Assembly (NCBI GenBank): GCA_034669505.1
Contig: JAXDNJ010000067.1
Location: 1 to 15,199, forward strand
DNA from: JAFASC01 sp034669505
GTDB taxonomy: Bacteria > Pseudomonadota > Alphaproteobacteria > Rhizobiales > Beijerinckiaceae
Length of the DNA stretch: 15,199 nt
Direction: 5' to 3'
The position numbers and the translations under genes were made by a program. Of the stretch, positions 14,811 to 15,199 are shown one piece after another. The notes under the pieces are model-generated. The model saw only the letters and a list, made by a program, of their open reading frames with translations, was not told the DNA's origin and made no database searches. Positions within the stretch are counted from its first letter, which is position 1. Each line of letters starts with the position of its first letter.

Positions 14811-15199
14811 CGCGGCATCCCTTCGAAGGGCGCGGGTTTCTCCCACGCCTTTGCGATTGAGCTTCGTCGGATGGCGATGCTCAGCGCGGCCGCGCGATGG
14901 AGACGCGAACCGAGCGAGTTGACCCGCCAACCATGACCGGTCCCGCATGAGCGGTATCGGTCGGGTGCTGCGCCGTTGGCCACAATCATCCCGGACGCGC
15001 GAACGCTACCGAGAATTCAGGTGGCCATCGTTTGGAAAGGGAGGATCCCCGTCCGCACGCCCGGCAAGAAAGACAAGCCTCTTCGGTAAGCCGACCTTTG
15101 GAGGGTCGACAGAGACCAAAAAAGCCCGGTCCGTCGTTGCTTTAAGTCGCGATCCCCCGCAGAGACGGGGTTCGCCGGTTCGCCTCCGGCTGCCGGTTT
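14811..15199. other. Upstream region of the decarboxylase gene, no firm gene
   Basis: These 389 bases should contain the promoter of the minus-strand decarboxylase gene, but I cannot pick a convincing -35/-10 pair. A short hairpin, CCCCG-CAGAGA-CGGGG, lies near 15155-15170 without a T-run. The only coding candidate is the weak open frame from 14947. No tRNA, other structured RNA or mobile element is recognisable. Confidence 0.5.
14947..15199 (+). CDS. Possible partial CDS running off the right edge (weak)
   Basis: From the ATG at 14947 the plus frame stays open to the end of the window (84 codons). The conceptual protein is arginine-, serine- and proline-rich, starting MSGIGRVLRRWPQ, with no recognised motif and no clear ribosome site. 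In GC-rich DNA an open frame of this size can occur by chance. It could be the start of a real gene divergent from the decarboxylase gene, or plain intergenic sequence. Confidence 0.2.
   Translation, partial: MSGIGRVLRRWPQSSRTRERYREFRWPSFGKGGSPSARPARKTSLFGKPTFGGSTETKKARSVVALSRDPPQRRGSPVRLRLPV

Noticed and set aside
13494..14936. 480-codon plus-strand open frame
   Set aside because: It passes through the tRNA and is antisense to the decarboxylase gene, which has every PLP-site motif.
15021..15089. 22-codon frame from a GTG ending PGKKDKPLR
   Set aside because: Too short, with a non-ATG start, no good ribosome site and a competing open frame over the same bases.
1..15199. CRISPR arrays, transposases, integrases, prophage genes
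   Set aside because: No regularly spaced direct repeats and no recombinase or phage motifs were seen in any frame.

Overview
The window is GC-rich throughout, and its gene content and protein style point to an alphaproteobacterium of the order Hyphomicrobiales (Rhizobiales), perhaps near Nitrobacteraceae, Xanthobacteraceae or Beijerinckiaceae. Supporting clues are the PepP N-terminus beginning MFES-FQSF, the sulfite-reductase-alpha type flavoprotein with an N-terminal Cys cluster, the fold-III ornithine/lysine decarboxylase, and an intergenic palindromic element of a style common in these genomes. The taxonomic call is inference from memory, not from a search.

Layout. (1) 1-1387, minus: most of a KefB/KefC-type cation/H+ antiporter, cut by the window edge inside its TrkA-N domain. 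(2) 1486-3309, plus: Xaa-Pro aminopeptidase PepP, divergent from the antiporter. (3) 3449-5334, plus: two translationally coupled genes (ATGA overlap), a small SGNH-hydrolase-like protein and a GSCFA-family protein. (4) 5369-5460: an intergenic palindromic repeat between convergent genes. (5) 9712-5464, minus: a three-gene operon of a NirC-like formate/nitrite-family channel, a siroheme/4Fe-4S nitrite/sulfite reductase of NirA type, and an Fe-S/FAD/NAD(P)H reductase. A consensus-perfect sigma-54 (-24/-12) element lies just upstream. (6) 10085-13188: an unrecognised 349-residue protein (+), an AlgX/AlgJ-like SGNH protein read from a TTG start (-), and a class I methyltransferase with an N-terminal NPDV-type module (+). 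(7) 13228-13641: a small hydrophilic protein (-) and tRNA-Pro(GGG) with its own likely promoter (+). (8) 14810-13668, minus: a PLP-dependent ornithine/lysine decarboxylase. The final 390 bases hold no firm gene, only an open frame running off the right edge.

How the parts fit. The minus-strand operon is a self-contained unit: nitrite entry, six-electron reduction of nitrite to ammonia, and electron delivery from NAD(P)H. The sigma-54 promoter and NirA-like motifs favour nitrogen assimilation over the sulfite reduction that automatic annotation would probably assign. On both sides of it sit genes typical of cell-surface polysaccharide or lipid decoration: three SGNH/GSCFA-type proteins, a methyltransferase and the unknown protein. 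These could form a dispersed modification locus interrupted by the nitrite operon, but no glycosyltransferase or export gene is visible, so that remains inference. The most novel material is the SGNH-GSCFA pair and the 349-residue unknown protein.
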